A stretch of DNA of 64,000 bases from an uncultured Oscillospiraceae bacterium. Lineage in GTDB: Bacteria; Bacillota; Clostridia; Oscillospirales; Ruminococcaceae. The translations under genes were made by a program, and so were the position numbers. The notes beneath the pieces are model-generated. The model was not told the origin of the DNA. It searched no databases and saw nothing but the letters and a program-made list of their open reading frames with translations. The DNA is taken from the NCBI GenBank assembly GCA_934444765.1, contig CAKSDC010000002.1:62001-126000 (forward strand). Direction: 5' to 3'. Numbering within the stretch: position 1 is the first letter of the stretch; every line of letters starts with the position of its first letter. Of this stretch, positions 1 to 8,175 are shown piece by piece.

Positions 1-720
1 CATAGTTAAGGCTACATGATGTTCTCCAGTGATATTATTATAAAATCCATGAATAGTAAACTCTCCATACTTAGTAGGTAGTTTAGCTTTAGACACTTCT
101 TCCATAAAGTAGTCGTATCTTTTGCGATACGCTTGTAACTCTTTGATAGTTATAAAGGTTAGACTATTTTCCTGTGCAAACTTGATTAAGTCGTCTTTAC
201 GCATCATAGTTCCGTTATCCGCCATGATTTCACAACATAGACCAACCTGTTTTAGTCCAGCAAGTCTAAGCAAGTCCACGGTAGCTTCGGTATGACCGTT
301 TCTTTCAAGCACGCCACCTTTTTTAGCCTCTAATGGGAACATATGCCCAGGACGACGGAAGTCGCAAGGTTTAGAACTATCGTCTACACACTTCATAGCA
401 GTAATAGAACGCTCTTGTGCGGATATTCCAGTGGTAGTAGATACATGGTCTATACTCTCAGTAAATGCGGTTTCGTGATTATCTGTATTATTAGCAACCA
501 TAGGGTGCAAGCCTAACTTTTTAACGTATTCCGAACTCATAGGCATACAGATTAAACCCTTAGCTTTACAAGCCATAAAGTTGACGTTCTCCAAAGTTGC
601 CCCTTCAGCTGAACAGATTAAGTCGCCCTCATTTTCTCTATCTTCGTTATCACTAACCATGATAACCTTACCATTTCTTAGGTCTTCAAGAGCCTGTTCG
701 ATGGTATTATATTCAAACAT
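1..720 (-). CDS. ribBA: RibBA, bifunctional riboflavin biosynthesis protein (3' part outside window)
   Basis: The first 240 codons are visible. They encode 3,4-dihydroxy-2-butanone-4-phosphate synthase, which makes the four-carbon unit of riboflavin from ribulose 5-phosphate. The RibB motif DNEDRENEGD lies near residue 25, followed by RPGHMFPLEA and RNGHTEATVDL. The last visible residues (GFYNNITGEHHVALTM) look like the start of a GTP cyclohydrolase II domain, so the full gene is probably the fused ribBA. The ATG is preceded by AGGAGGT. It is the third gene of the ribD-ribE-ribBA operon, 89 bp after ribE. The product is cytoplasmic. The fusion is inferred because the gene is cut by the window edge. 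Confidence 0.93.
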   Translation of the reverse strand, partial: MFEYNTIEQALEDLRNGKVIMVSDNEDRENEGDLICSAEGATLENVNFMACKAKGLICMPMSSEYVKKLGLHPMVANNTDNHETAFTESIDHVSTTTGISAQERSITAMKCVDDSSKPCDFRRPGHMFPLEAKKGGVLERNGHTEATVDLLRLAGLKQVGLCCEIMADNGTMMRKDDLIKFAQENSLTFITIKELQAYRKRYDYFMEEVSKAKLPTKYGEFTIHGFYNNITGEHHVALTM

Positions 721-809
721 AAAACATACCTCCTACTTATTAAAGATATCTTTATTTTTAACTATCTAAAAATGTATTAATCCTCTTTATAGCTTTACGA
801 CCTTTCAAG

Positions 810-1451
810 TTATATATATCCATGTTGAGATAAAAACTTAACGTCTATATTAGAAGTACTATCTTTAAAGTTTAAGAACCTTTCTACATACTTTCCTACT
901 ATATCACATTCTATGTTTATTCTATCGCCGACGGACTTAGTTAATAGAGTAGTCTCCTTAGCAGTATGTGGAATTATAGAAACTTTAAAAGAGGTATCTC
1001 CAACGCTTGCAACGGTTAGACTAATTCCGTCTAAAGCTACTGAACCCTTTTCTACTATATACTTTAGCGTCTTACTTTCGGTGGATATGGTAATCCAAAA
1101 GGCATTTTCTTCACGCTTAAAGCTGACTATCTTTCCCGTAGCGTCCACATGACCAGAGACTATATGTCCACCAAAGCGACCGTTACACTGCATAGCCCTT
1201 TCAAGGTTTACTCTACTACCTACTTTCAAGTCCCCTAAAGAACTTCTCCTTAAAGTTTCCGCCATGATATCAGCAGTAAAAGAGTTATCTGTTAGAGTAT
1301 CAGCCGTCAAACATACGCCGTTTACTGCTATACTATCCCCTAAGTGAACATCTTCAAAGACTTTTTTACCACCAAAAGTAATCTTACTGGATACACTTCC
1401 TTTTTTGATGCTTAATACTGTACCTACTTCTTCTACTATACCTGTAAACAT
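810..1451 (-). CDS. ribE: Riboflavin synthase, alpha subunit
   Basis: This enzyme dismutates two 6,7-dimethyl-8-ribityllumazine molecules into riboflavin. The protein has 213 residues, the usual length, and two lumazine-binding repeats. Each repeat begins with an MFTGIVEEVG- or ISGHVDATGKI-like motif, at residues 1-10 and about 98. Other family signatures are VNGVCLT and ALDGISLTV. The ATG has an AGAGGTGA ribosome site eight bases upstream. It lies 22 bp downstream of ribD in the riboflavin operon and is controlled by the FMN riboswitch upstream of ribD. Some annotations use the symbol ribC for this enzyme. Confidence 0.96.
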   Translation of the reverse strand: MFTGIVEEVGTVLSIKKGSVSSKITFGGKKVFEDVHLGDSIAVNGVCLTADTLTDNSFTADIMAETLRRSSLGDLKVGSRVNLERAMQCNGRFGGHIVSGHVDATGKIVSFKREENAFWITISTESKTLKYIVEKGSVALDGISLTVASVGDTSFKVSIIPHTAKETTLLTKSVGDRINIECDIVGKYVERFLNFKDSTSNIDVKFLSQHGYI

Positions 1452-1473
1452 TGAATAGTATCACCTCTTATCT

Positions 1474-2565
1474 TTATCTTCTGTACTCTAAGAATAAATC
1501 TTCACCTATAGTTTGACACTTAATCAATTTGAACCTTTTAGCCACATCAGGACTTTCAAAGCCTAAACCACCTACAGGAGTTTTAGCAATAGCACCACCT
1601 AAAATCATAGGTGCTAAGTATACTTGAATACAGTCTACTATACCACTCTTAAGGGCTGAAAAGTTTAGTTCCGAACCGCCCTCAATAAGAACGCTATCTA
1701 TTTTTAGACTTCCCAAAATTTGCATCAGTTGTGATAAGTCTACCCTATCATCTTTAGGTTGAGTATTAACGACTTTTACTCCTAAAGCCTCTAACGTGGA
1801 AATCTTTTCAACGTCATTAGAGACTGTAGCTACATAAGTAGGAATATCTTTAGCAGTAGTCACCAAGTTGCAATCTAAAGGTATACGTAGATTGCTATCA
1901 CAGACTATTCTAATCGGATTGGAAGGTTCTTCCACTCTGCAATTCAACATAGGATTGTCTGCTAATACTGTACCTATTCCTACCATAATAGCGGATACTC
2001 TTTTTCTAACCTGATGAGTATGTACTCTTGACTGTTCACAAGATATCCACTTAGACTTTCCAGTATAAGAAGATATCTTTCCGTCTATGGTAGTAGCATA
2101 CTTCATAATTACATATGGCGTATTGGTAGTAATGTAATGGAAGAATATATCGTTAAGAGCGTCACATTCCGAACGCATATAGTCAGTGACTACTGTTATG
2201 CCTTTACTTCTTAGATACTCTACACCTTTACCACTTACTAAAGGATTAGGGTCACGTGAACCTATTACTACTTTAGATATTCCATGTTGTACTATAGCTT
2301 CGGTACATGGAGGCTGTTTTCCATAATGGCAACAAGGTTCTAAAGTTACATAGATAGTAGCATTGGTACAGTCTACGTTATTATCATCACAGTATTTAAA
2401 AGCGTTTCGTTCAGCGTGAAGTTCGCCATACTTAGCGTGATACCCTTCACCGATAATATTATCATCTTTAACTATTACCGCACCTACTAAAGGATTAGGA
2501 TTTACAAATCCGATACCTTTTTTAGCCAATTCTATGGCACGTTGCATATAAAAGCTATCGTTCAT
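1474..2565 (-). CDS. ribD: Bifunctional diaminohydroxyphosphoribosylaminopyrimidine deaminase / reductase
   Basis: RibD performs the second and third pyrimidine steps of riboflavin synthesis. The N-terminal deaminase domain (about 1-145) has the zinc motif HAERNA and PCCHYGKQPPC. The C-terminal NADPH reductase domain (about 150-360) has the motifs MKYATTIDGKI and LIEGGSELN. A longer frame could open at a GTG at 2574, but that GTG lies inside the Shine-Dalgarno GAGGTG. The ATG at 2565, six bases after it, is the better start and gives 363 residues. It is the first gene of the operon. The riboswitch terminator ends 18 bases upstream, so the gene is under transcriptional FMN control. Confidence 0.96.
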   Translation of the reverse strand: MNDSFYMQRAIELAKKGIGFVNPNPLVGAVIVKDDNIIGEGYHAKYGELHAERNAFKYCDDNNVDCTNATIYVTLEPCCHYGKQPPCTEAIVQHGISKVVIGSRDPNPLVSGKGVEYLRSKGITVVTDYMRSECDALNDIFFHYITTNTPYVIMKYATTIDGKISSYTGKSKWISCEQSRVHTHQVRKRVSAIMVGIGTVLADNPMLNCRVEEPSNPIRIVCDSNLRIPLDCNLVTTAKDIPTYVATVSNDVEKISTLEALGVKVVNTQPKDDRVDLSQLMQILGSLKIDSVLIEGGSELNFSALKSGIVDCIQVYLAPMILGGAIAKTPVGGLGFESPDVAKRFKLIKCQTIGEDLFLEYRR

Positions 2566-2583
2566 ATATAACACCTCGATAGA

Positions 2584-2617
2584 TAAAAAGTCCCAAAGCT
2601 ATATAACTTCGGGACTT
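2584..2617 (-). terminator. Rho-independent terminator of the FMN riboswitch
   Basis: On the minus strand AAGTCCC pairs with GGGACTT and is followed directly by TTTTT. It stands between the riboswitch aptamer and ribD, so it is the OFF structure of the expression platform. Confidence 0.88.
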
Positions 2618-2671
2618 CAATATAATTAAGATACTTGAAAATACTAACTAATTGGTCTAATTAGATATATC

Positions 2672-2780
2672 TATCTTCTCTCATCTCGACTTTACGATTG
2701 GTTTTGGAATTACACCAAATCATGCCCATAGGCTCGTGGACTATACCACCAGTTGCGAATTTCACGCTACCCCGAAGACT
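2672..2780 (-). promoter_or_regulatory. FMN riboswitch (RFN element)
   Basis: The minus-strand RNA shows the conserved RFN blocks in order: TCTTCGGGGTAGCGTGAAAT, CAACTGGTGGT, AGTCCACGAGCC, GATTTGGTGTAATTCC, and the closing GAGATGAGAGAAGA. The 5' TCTTC pairs with 3' GAAGA to close P1. FMN binding is expected to promote formation of the terminator at 2584-2617 and shut off ribD-ribE-ribBA. Confidence 0.96.
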
Positions 2781-2796
2781 ATATTACTATACTAAT

Positions 2797-2824
2797 ATTA
2801 TAACACTATTAGAGAGTTTGTCAA
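2797..2824 (-). promoter_or_regulatory. Promoter of the rib operon
   Basis: On the minus strand TTGACA and TATAAT are separated by 16 bases. Transcription would start just before the RFN element. Confidence 0.8.
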
Positions 2825-2852
2825 TAGGAGTTTTCAAAAAAAGTTTAACCGA

Positions 2853-5243
2853 CTACTTAATCGACATAGCACCACAGTTTTTGATAGCAAAAGTTCCGTT
2901 ATCGTTGTAGACGTATACTTTATCACCAGCTTTTATAGTACCATGAAGTATCTTATCGGATAGTTGTGTTTCTATGCTATCAGAGATTTTACGTTTTAAA
3001 GGTCTTGCACCGTATTCATTAGTAGACTTTTCCATAGATAGCAACTTAATAGCACTAACATCGAACGTTAGTTCTACGCCTATCTTTTTAGCACGAACTT
3101 GTAACTCTTTAAGAAGTTTCTTAGCTATGCCCTCTAACTGAGTGCTACTTAACTTATTAAATACTATAACTTCGTCTAAGCGGTTAAGAAGTTCTGGTTT
3201 AAAGTGTCTTTTAGCCTCTTCGATAACCTTTTGGTTTATATCTTCTAAAGCCATAGAGGAAAACCCTATGTTTACGTTTTTGTTAGCAACGTTAGAACCT
3301 ATATTAGAAGTTATTATTACTATAGTATTTCTAAAGTTCACCTTTCTACCGTTGTTATCTGTTAGATAGCCTTCATCTAATATCTGTAGTAGTACGTTAG
3401 TAACTTCTTCATGAGCCTTTTCTATCTCATCGAACAGTACTATACTATACGGTCTACGGCGAACCTTTTCGGTTAGTTGTCCACCGTCTTCACAACCCAC
3501 ATAACCAGGTGGAGAACCTATCAACTTAGATACGGAATGTTTTTCCATATACTCGGACATATCAAAACGTATTAGACTATCTTCACTATCGAATAGTTCT
3601 GTAGCTAACGCCTTAGAAAGTTCTGTTTTACCAACGCCCGTAGAACCTAAAAATAAGAACGAACTTATAGGTCGTTTTTCGTCACGTAGTCCGCAACTGT
3701 TTCTTGCTATAGCGTCGGCTACAGACTTAACCGCCTTATCTTGACCTATTACGGACTTTTTAAGACTATCTTCTAACTCTAATACTTTAGTGCTTTCATC
3801 TTTAGAAGTCTTATCTACTGGAATGCCACTCCATGATGAAGTAATATCGCAGATATCCTGTTTAGTGACGTATACGGAACTATCTGTTGTAGTACTTTGT
3901 GAATACATGGAACGGTGTAACTCTTCCAAAGTTATACGATTGTTGCCGTGGTTATTAGGTTTGTAGTCGTCAAACTCTTTAAGGTTACGGGACTTTCCAT
4001 TATTAATTAGTACTCTTTTAAGTTTAGCACGTGAGCAAGCCTCATCTAATAAGTCGATAGCCTTATCGGGCAAGTATCTATCGTTGATATACCTAATAGA
4101 ATGTGTTACTGCCAACTTAATAACGTCGTCAGAGATTATAACGTTATGAAACTTTTCATAGTTAGCACGTAGTCCCATTAATATTTTAACCGTCTGAGCC
4201 TCGGTAGGTTCTTCCACGAACACCGTTTGAAATCTACGTTCAAGAGCGTTATCTTTTTCTATTTCTTTTCTATATTCAGCAGTAGTAGTAGCACCTATTA
4301 CTTGAATTTCGCCTCTTGCTAACTGAGGCTTTAGTATATTAGAAGCATCTACAGCCCCCTCTGCTGCACCAGCCCCTACTATGGTATGAATTTCATCTAA
4401 AAATAGAATAATGTTTCCTTGTTTGATTACTTCGTTAATGCAAGCTCTAATACGTTCTTCAAAGTCGCCACGATACTTAGCACCCGCTAATAAAGAAGGG
4501 ATATCTAAAGAGAATATATTCTTATGTTTTAGGTCGTCTGGAACGTCACCGTTTACTATCATTTGAGCCAAACCCTCAGCTATAGCAGTCTTACCAACAC
4601 CAGCTTCGCCGACTAAACAAGGATTATTTTTAGTTCTGCGTGAGAGTATCTGTATTACTCTTTCTATCTCCTTTTCACGGCAGACTACAGGGTCGAACCC
4701 TTTTTTGTAAGCCTGTTCGGTAAGATTTTTTCCATACTTAATAAGGTTAGGTATTTGACGGTTATCTACTTCATTAGCAGGATTTACAGTCTTAGCCTCG
4801 TTAATGTTATAGTTAGTGTTAGTGCAGTCTTTATATAGTCTGTTTATGTTTACTCCTAAAGACTGTAGTATCAAGTTAGCGGAACAGTTTTTTTCTTTCA
4901 GTAAGGCACAAAGGATATGTTCTGTACCTACCAACTTACTATTAGTAACTTTTGAATTTTCGGTAGAACGTGAAAGTATTCTACATAGTGCAGGGGTCAT
5001 ACATTCATAGTTAAGAACCAACTCTTCACCAGTACCCACGGTATGTTTAATCTTTTCAAAGACGTTTTTTTCTGTTATCTTATAAGCCGATAGTATTATA
5101 GAGGCTGTATTAGTACCCTCTTTAATAAGTCCTAATAGTAGATGTTCGCTACCCACATAAGTATGTCCCATACTACCACTAACTTTGATAGCCAAGTCTA
5201 TCGAAGTTATAGCTTTAGAAGTAAACAAGTCTAAATTATACAT
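2853..5243 (-). CDS. clpC: ClpC-type Hsp100 AAA+ ATPase with an atypical short middle region
   Basis: This is an unfoldase that probably feeds ClpP. Two Clp N-repeats cover about 1-140. The first AAA+ module has Walker A GEAGVGKT (212-219) and Walker B FLDEI (281-285). The second has Walker A GSTGVGKT (533-540), FDMSEYMEKHSVS, and the arginine finger in ELLNRLDEVIVF. An NIGF tripeptide-type loop in the second module resembles the ClpP-docking loop. The segment between the modules (about 411-457) is short and lacks the usual ClpC UVR/coiled-coil motif, having instead ITLEELHRSMYSQ. With 796 residues it is a little shorter than typical ClpC. No mcsA/mcsB/ctsR genes are next to it. It has its own promoter at 5328-5355. 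Confidence 0.87.
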   Translation of the reverse strand: MYNLDLFTSKAITSIDLAIKVSGSMGHTYVGSEHLLLGLIKEGTNTASIILSAYKITEKNVFEKIKHTVGTGEELVLNYECMTPALCRILSRSTENSKVTNSKLVGTEHILCALLKEKNCSANLILQSLGVNINRLYKDCTNTNYNINEAKTVNPANEVDNRQIPNLIKYGKNLTEQAYKKGFDPVVCREKEIERVIQILSRRTKNNPCLVGEAGVGKTAIAEGLAQMIVNGDVPDDLKHKNIFSLDIPSLLAGAKYRGDFEERIRACINEVIKQGNIILFLDEIHTIVGAGAAEGAVDASNILKPQLARGEIQVIGATTTAEYRKEIEKDNALERRFQTVFVEEPTEAQTVKILMGLRANYEKFHNVIISDDVIKLAVTHSIRYINDRYLPDKAIDLLDEACSRAKLKRVLINNGKSRNLKEFDDYKPNNHGNNRITLEELHRSMYSQSTTTDSSVYVTKQDICDITSSWSGIPVDKTSKDESTKVLELEDSLKKSVIGQDKAVKSVADAIARNSCGLRDEKRPISSFLFLGSTGVGKTELSKALATELFDSEDSLIRFDMSEYMEKHSVSKLIGSPPGYVGCEDGGQLTEKVRRRPYSIVLFDEIEKAHEEVTNVLLQILDEGYLTDNNGRKVNFRNTIVIITSNIGSNVANKNVNIGFSSMALEDINQKVIEEAKRHFKPELLNRLDEVIVFNKLSSTQLEGIAKKLLKELQVRAKKIGVELTFDVSAIKLLSMEKSTNEYGARPLKRKISDSIETQLSDKILHGTIKAGDKVYVYNDNGTFAIKNCGAMSIK

Positions 5244-5295
5244 TAAATCCCACCCATCTTAAAAACAGTATAGTATACCAACGTACAAACGTCAT

Positions 5296-5315
5296 GGAAC
5301 GCCTTTTGGCGTTCC
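5296..5315 (-). promoter_or_regulatory. 5' leader hairpin of clpC
   Basis: This is a perfect 8-bp inverted repeat, GGAACGCC TTTT GGCGTTCC. It begins only a few bases after the predicted start of the clpC transcript and has no U-run, so it is not a terminator. It could be an RNA-stabilising 5' hairpin or an operator. It does not match the CtsR direct repeat. Confidence 0.6.
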
Positions 5316-5327
5316 CTATAATATAGT

Positions 5328-5355
5328 ATCATACCACGCCTGAATATATTGTCAA
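5328..5355 (-). promoter_or_regulatory. Promoter of clpC
   Basis: On the minus strand TTGACA, 16 bases, TATGAT. It is placed 85 bp upstream of the clpC start. Confidence 0.75.
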
Positions 5356-5391
5356 TATATGGAATACAGTATATAAAAAAAAGTCTATCAC

Positions 5392-6090
5392 CTAAGCGTT
5401 GTCATCATACATACTCTTAAGGGTTTCAAGAGCCTTTTTTTCTATTCGTGAAACGTACGAACGTGAAATATTCAAACGCTTTGCGACTTCACGTTGAGTT
5501 AGTGGTTCGTTACCGAATAGACCGTATCTATGAGTAATAATTTCAACTTCTCTTGGTGATAGAGCCTTTTTAATATACTTATATAACTGTTCCGAACGAA
5601 TTAGTAGGTCTACATCGTCGTCTATGTTACTGCTATCTGCCATAACGTCTATAAGAGTTAAAGCGTTGCCGTCCTTGTCGGTATCGACTGGTTCGTTGAT
5701 GCTAACGTTGTTTAGACTTTTTTTAGTATATCTAAAATGCATAAGAATTTCATTTTCTATACATCTGCTGGCATAGGTGGCGAACTTGCTACCCTTAGTA
5801 TAGTCAAAAGTAGATACCGCTTTAATTAATCCTATAGTACCTATAGATATTAACTCTTCCTGTTCGGTGGATTGCGAATAGTACTTTTTAATGATATGTG
5901 CTACTAAACGCAAGTTATGTTCTATAAGTTTATGTTTAGCATAAGTACCGTCTTTAGTGGATAGCATCTTAAAGTATTCCAACTCTTTTTCTGGTGGTAG
6001 AGGCTTAGGGAACATTCCCAATCTTTCGACGTGCAAAGAGTAAAAGAAAAGATTTCTAAATATAGCCTCTACAACGTTAAGTATAAGCAT
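5392..6090 (-). CDS. sigK: RNA polymerase sporulation sigma factor, sigma-K family
   Basis: Late mother-cell sigma factor. Its 232 residues match the sigma-K layout throughout: an N-terminal FPKPLPPEKELEYF pro-region motif near residue 28, region 2 with LIEHNLRLVAHI, EELISIGTIGLIKAV and KFATYASRCIENEILMHFR, and region 4 with LTQREVAKRLNISRSYVSRIEKKAL. The gene is continuous, with no skin-type interruption. GGGAGG lies eight bases before the ATG. It sits alone between a lipoprotein gene and clpC. Its presence implies an endospore programme or a remnant of one. A specific sigma-E promoter could not be placed. Sigma-E is the closest alternative, but the N-terminus fits sigma-K better. Confidence 0.9.
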   Translation of the reverse strand: MLILNVVEAIFRNLFFYSLHVERLGMFPKPLPPEKELEYFKMLSTKDGTYAKHKLIEHNLRLVAHIIKKYYSQSTEQEELISIGTIGLIKAVSTFDYTKGSKFATYASRCIENEILMHFRYTKKSLNNVSINEPVDTDKDGNALTLIDVMADSSNIDDDVDLLIRSEQLYKYIKKALSPREVEIITHRYGLFGNEPLTQREVAKRLNISRSYVSRIEKKALETLKSMYDDNA

Positions 6091-6159
6091 ACGGTATGCC
6101 TCCCATAGAATAGACTTATACTATATAACATATGCTAAACGTCTACTACTTTATGAGTA

Positions 6160-6792
6160 TTAATAGTTAATATTAGTATAGTACATATGAGCCTCTAAAT
6201 GAGCATCTACTATACAGGTGTACTGACACTTAGAACGCACGTCCCCAGCCTTATTGATAAGGTCTATTTCTAAGTATTCAGTACCTTCAGATACACACTT
6301 AAAAGTCCACGTACCGTCTTTGCTTACTACATCGTCAAGATTAGTAGTAACTTCGGTAGTATCTTCTTGAGTGTCGTCGTTTTGAACTTCCTGTTCAGTA
6401 TCTTCACTATCGGAAGTGTTGCTATCATCGTTAGCAAACTTTCCATATTCACTATTAAGATATCCATTACCGGAAACGTATTCTAATACTTGTCCGTCGT
6501 GTAGTAAAGAGATTACCCAATAACAGTCTTCCATACCACTTTGAGTGATAGTAACGTAGCTACCATTTTCATCGGAAGATACCGAAAAGTTTTCAAAAGG
6601 TATTAAAGAACTTTCGTCTATAGTAGTATCGGCATTAGTAGTATCTTTAGTAGTACTATTTTCGGTAGTAGTATCTTGAATAGTATTAGCACTTTGGGAC
6701 ATATCTTCTTCGCTAATGTGATTGCAAGCTGTAACCAATACCATTAACATAGTGGACATAGCCACAGCACATACTCTTTTAAAAGTGTTCAT
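6160..6792 (-). CDS. Putative lipoprotein of unknown function
   Basis: A 210-residue secreted lipoprotein. The signal peptide is MNTFKRVCAVAMSTMLMVLV with lipobox VTAC, and lipidation is expected at the Cys near residue 23. A Ser/Thr/Asp-rich tether follows to about residue 60. A compact region with FSVSSDENGSYVTI, a second acidic linker and a C-terminal beta-rich segment with GTWTFKC complete it. I do not recognise the family. A longer frame from a GTG at 6819 is possible, but the ATG at 6792 gives a normal signal peptide. No strong ribosome site is visible for either. It is a single gene behind a consensus promoter. Confidence 0.7.
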   Translation of the reverse strand: MNTFKRVCAVAMSTMLMVLVTACNHISEEDMSQSANTIQDTTTENSTTKDTTNADTTIDESSLIPFENFSVSSDENGSYVTITQSGMEDCYWVISLLHDGQVLEYVSGNGYLNSEYGKFANDDSNTSDSEDTEQEVQNDDTQEDTTEVTTNLDDVVSKDGTWTFKCVSEGTEYLEIDLINKAGDVRSKCQYTCIVDAHLEAHMYYTNINY

Positions 6793-6837
6793 TGATATAT
6801 ATTCAAACCTTTCACACAAAATTTTTATACACTAAAT

Positions 6838-6866
6838 ATTATACATATTAATAGTTATAAAGTCAA
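6838..6866 (-). promoter_or_regulatory. Promoter of the 6160-6792 lipoprotein gene
   Basis: TTGACT, 17 bases, TATAAT on the minus strand. The predicted start is about 39 bases before the ATG. Confidence 0.8.
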
Positions 6867-6896
6867 TAATATTATAGCAACATAGCTATTAGATAC

Positions 6897-6932
6897 AAAA
6901 AAATGCTATCTTATAAGTGAATAAGATAGCAT
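6897..6932 (-). terminator. Terminator of the pfl operon
   Basis: A perfect 12-bp stem (ATGCTATCTTAT / ATAAGATAGCAT, 6-base loop) is followed on the minus strand by TTTTTTT, just after pflA. Confidence 0.9.
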
Positions 6933-6948
6933 AATATATAACGTTCAA

Positions 6949-7707
6949 CTACTTAGACTTATTTTTAGCCTTTTCGGATAGAGTATCCCTAATACCTTTA
7001 ACTATAACGTCACGGCATTTAATTGCACCGTCTTTAGTCATAGCTGGAATGTCACCTAAAGGATATTCTAAGCCTAAGTTATCGTACTTGACTTTGCCCA
7101 TGGTATGATATGGTAACACATCAAGAGCCTTCATGTTAGTTAGAGTACCTAAAAATCTGCCCAACTTGTATAGATACTCTTCATTATCGGTAACGGTAGG
7201 TACTACCACGTGACGAACCCAAATATCTATATGGTTATCTCTAAGGTATTCAGCAAACGCTAAGATGTTAGTATTAGGTTGCTTAGTTAATGCCTTGTGG
7301 AGTTCGTTGTCGATATGCTTAATATCTAACATTACCAAGTCGACGTACTTAATAAGTTCGTCAAACTTAGAAGTATCTTTAGGGTTAAATGTAATACCAG
7401 AAGTATCCAAGCAAGTATGAATACCTTTAGACTTAGCCAGTTTAAATAGTTCGGTAACAAAGTCAATCTGTAGTAGAGGTTCGCCACCAGTTACGGTAAT
7501 GCCACCGCCTTTTAGAAAAGGTTCATACTCAAAATACTTTTCCACTAACTGTTCAGCAGTAACGGGAGTACCAACGCCAGTCTTCCAAGTATCGGGATTA
7601 TGACAGTACAAGCACCTCATAGGACATCCTTGCATAAATATAACGTATCTAATACCAGGACCGTCAACAGTTCCAAAACTTTCGGTTGAATGTATATAGC
7701 CCAACAT
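6949..7707 (-). CDS. pflA: Pyruvate formate-lyase activating enzyme (radical SAM)
   Basis: It abstracts hydrogen from the glycyl-radical glycine of pyruvate formate-lyase using S-adenosylmethionine and a [4Fe-4S] cluster. The cluster motif CPMRCLYC (CxxxCxxC) is at about 28-35. GGGITVTGGEP is the SAM-contacting GGE-type motif, and MLDIKH is also conserved in activases. Its 252 residues are normal for PflA. GTGGTGA precedes the ATG. It is the last gene of the pflB body - glycyl domain - pflA operon. Its natural substrate here should be the separate 81-residue glycyl-radical protein at 7818-8063, not a full-length PflB. Confidence 0.95.
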   Translation of the reverse strand: MLGYIHSTESFGTVDGPGIRYVIFMQGCPMRCLYCHNPDTWKTGVGTPVTAEQLVEKYFEYEPFLKGGGITVTGGEPLLQIDFVTELFKLAKSKGIHTCLDTSGITFNPKDTSKFDELIKYVDLVMLDIKHIDNELHKALTKQPNTNILAFAEYLRDNHIDIWVRHVVVPTVTDNEEYLYKLGRFLGTLTNMKALDVLPYHTMGKVKYDNLGLEYPLGDIPAMTKDGAIKCRDVIVKGIRDTLSEKAKNKSK

Positions 7708-7743
7708 AAAAAATCACCACTTAATACATCGAATTAGAACGAA

Positions 7744-7775
7744 CCACCCCCGCATACACAACGAGGCGAGGGTGG
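7744..7775 (-). promoter_or_regulatory. Intercistronic GC-rich hairpin, glycyl domain gene - pflA
   Basis: A ten-pair stem, CCACCCTCGC / GCGGGGGTGG in the minus-strand RNA, is perfect only if one G-U pair is allowed, so it is shaped for RNA of this strand. It has no U-run. It probably stabilises or processes the operon mRNA and may set pflA below the other cistrons. Confidence 0.6.
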
Positions 7776-7817
7776 ACTTACCGTTTTAGTAAAAACTAAA
7801 TATTACTTATAATAGAA

Positions 7818-8063
7818 TTATAATGAACTATGGAAAGTTCTTGAAATAACGTCATCTTGTTGTTCCTTAGTTAGCTTAATGAAGTTTACAGCGTAACCAG
7901 AAACTCTGATAGTTAGTTGTGGGTACTTTTCAGGGTGAGCCTGAGCGTCTAATAGAGTTTCTCTATTTAGAACGTTAACGTTTAGGTGGTGACCACCTTT
8001 TTCAACATAACCATCTAATAAACCTACTAAGTTATCAATTTGCTTTTGATTTGGTTCAGCCAT
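7818..8063 (-). CDS. Stand-alone glycyl-radical domain of pyruvate formate-lyase
   Basis: This 81-residue protein is the C-terminal piece that pyruvate formate-lyase normally carries fused. It contains the radical motif TIRVSGYAV with the radical glycine at residue 56, and the usual surroundings HHLNVNVLNRETLLDA and PEKYPQLT. It ends ISRTFHSSL, like the end of full PflB. It resembles YfiD/GrcA, the spare part that repairs oxygen-cleaved PflB. Here, however, the neighbouring PflB has no such domain of its own, so this protein must supply it. It has an AGGAGG ribosome site and lies 112 bp after the pflB body gene and 110 bp before pflA. Confidence 0.93.
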   Translation of the reverse strand: MAEPNQKQIDNLVGLLDGYVEKGGHHLNVNVLNRETLLDAQAHPEKYPQLTIRVSGYAVNFIKLTKEQQDDVISRTFHSSL

Positions 8064-8117
8064 CGTAAATTCCTCCTAATATTATATTATACTAATTTAG
8101 TATAAGATACTCTTTAT

Positions 8118-8145
8118 GACAAACGCCCTATAATGAGCGTTCGTC
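8118..8145 (-). promoter_or_regulatory. Intercistronic hairpin between the two PFL pieces
   Basis: GACGAACGC pairs with GCGTTTGTC in the minus-strand RNA (nine pairs, one G-U; on the plus strand the same position would be an A-C mismatch). There is no U-run. It probably protects or processes the mRNA and tunes the ratio of the catalytic body to the glycyl-radical protein. Confidence 0.6.
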
Positions 8146-8175
8146 AATAAAGAATACTGTTTCGATTAATAGTGA

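Noticed and set aside
8064..8175. Frameshift or sequencing error joining the two pyruvate formate-lyase pieces
   Set aside because: The body ends in 12 or more unrelated residues, then a 112-bp gap with a hairpin and a fresh AGGAGG site precedes the second piece.
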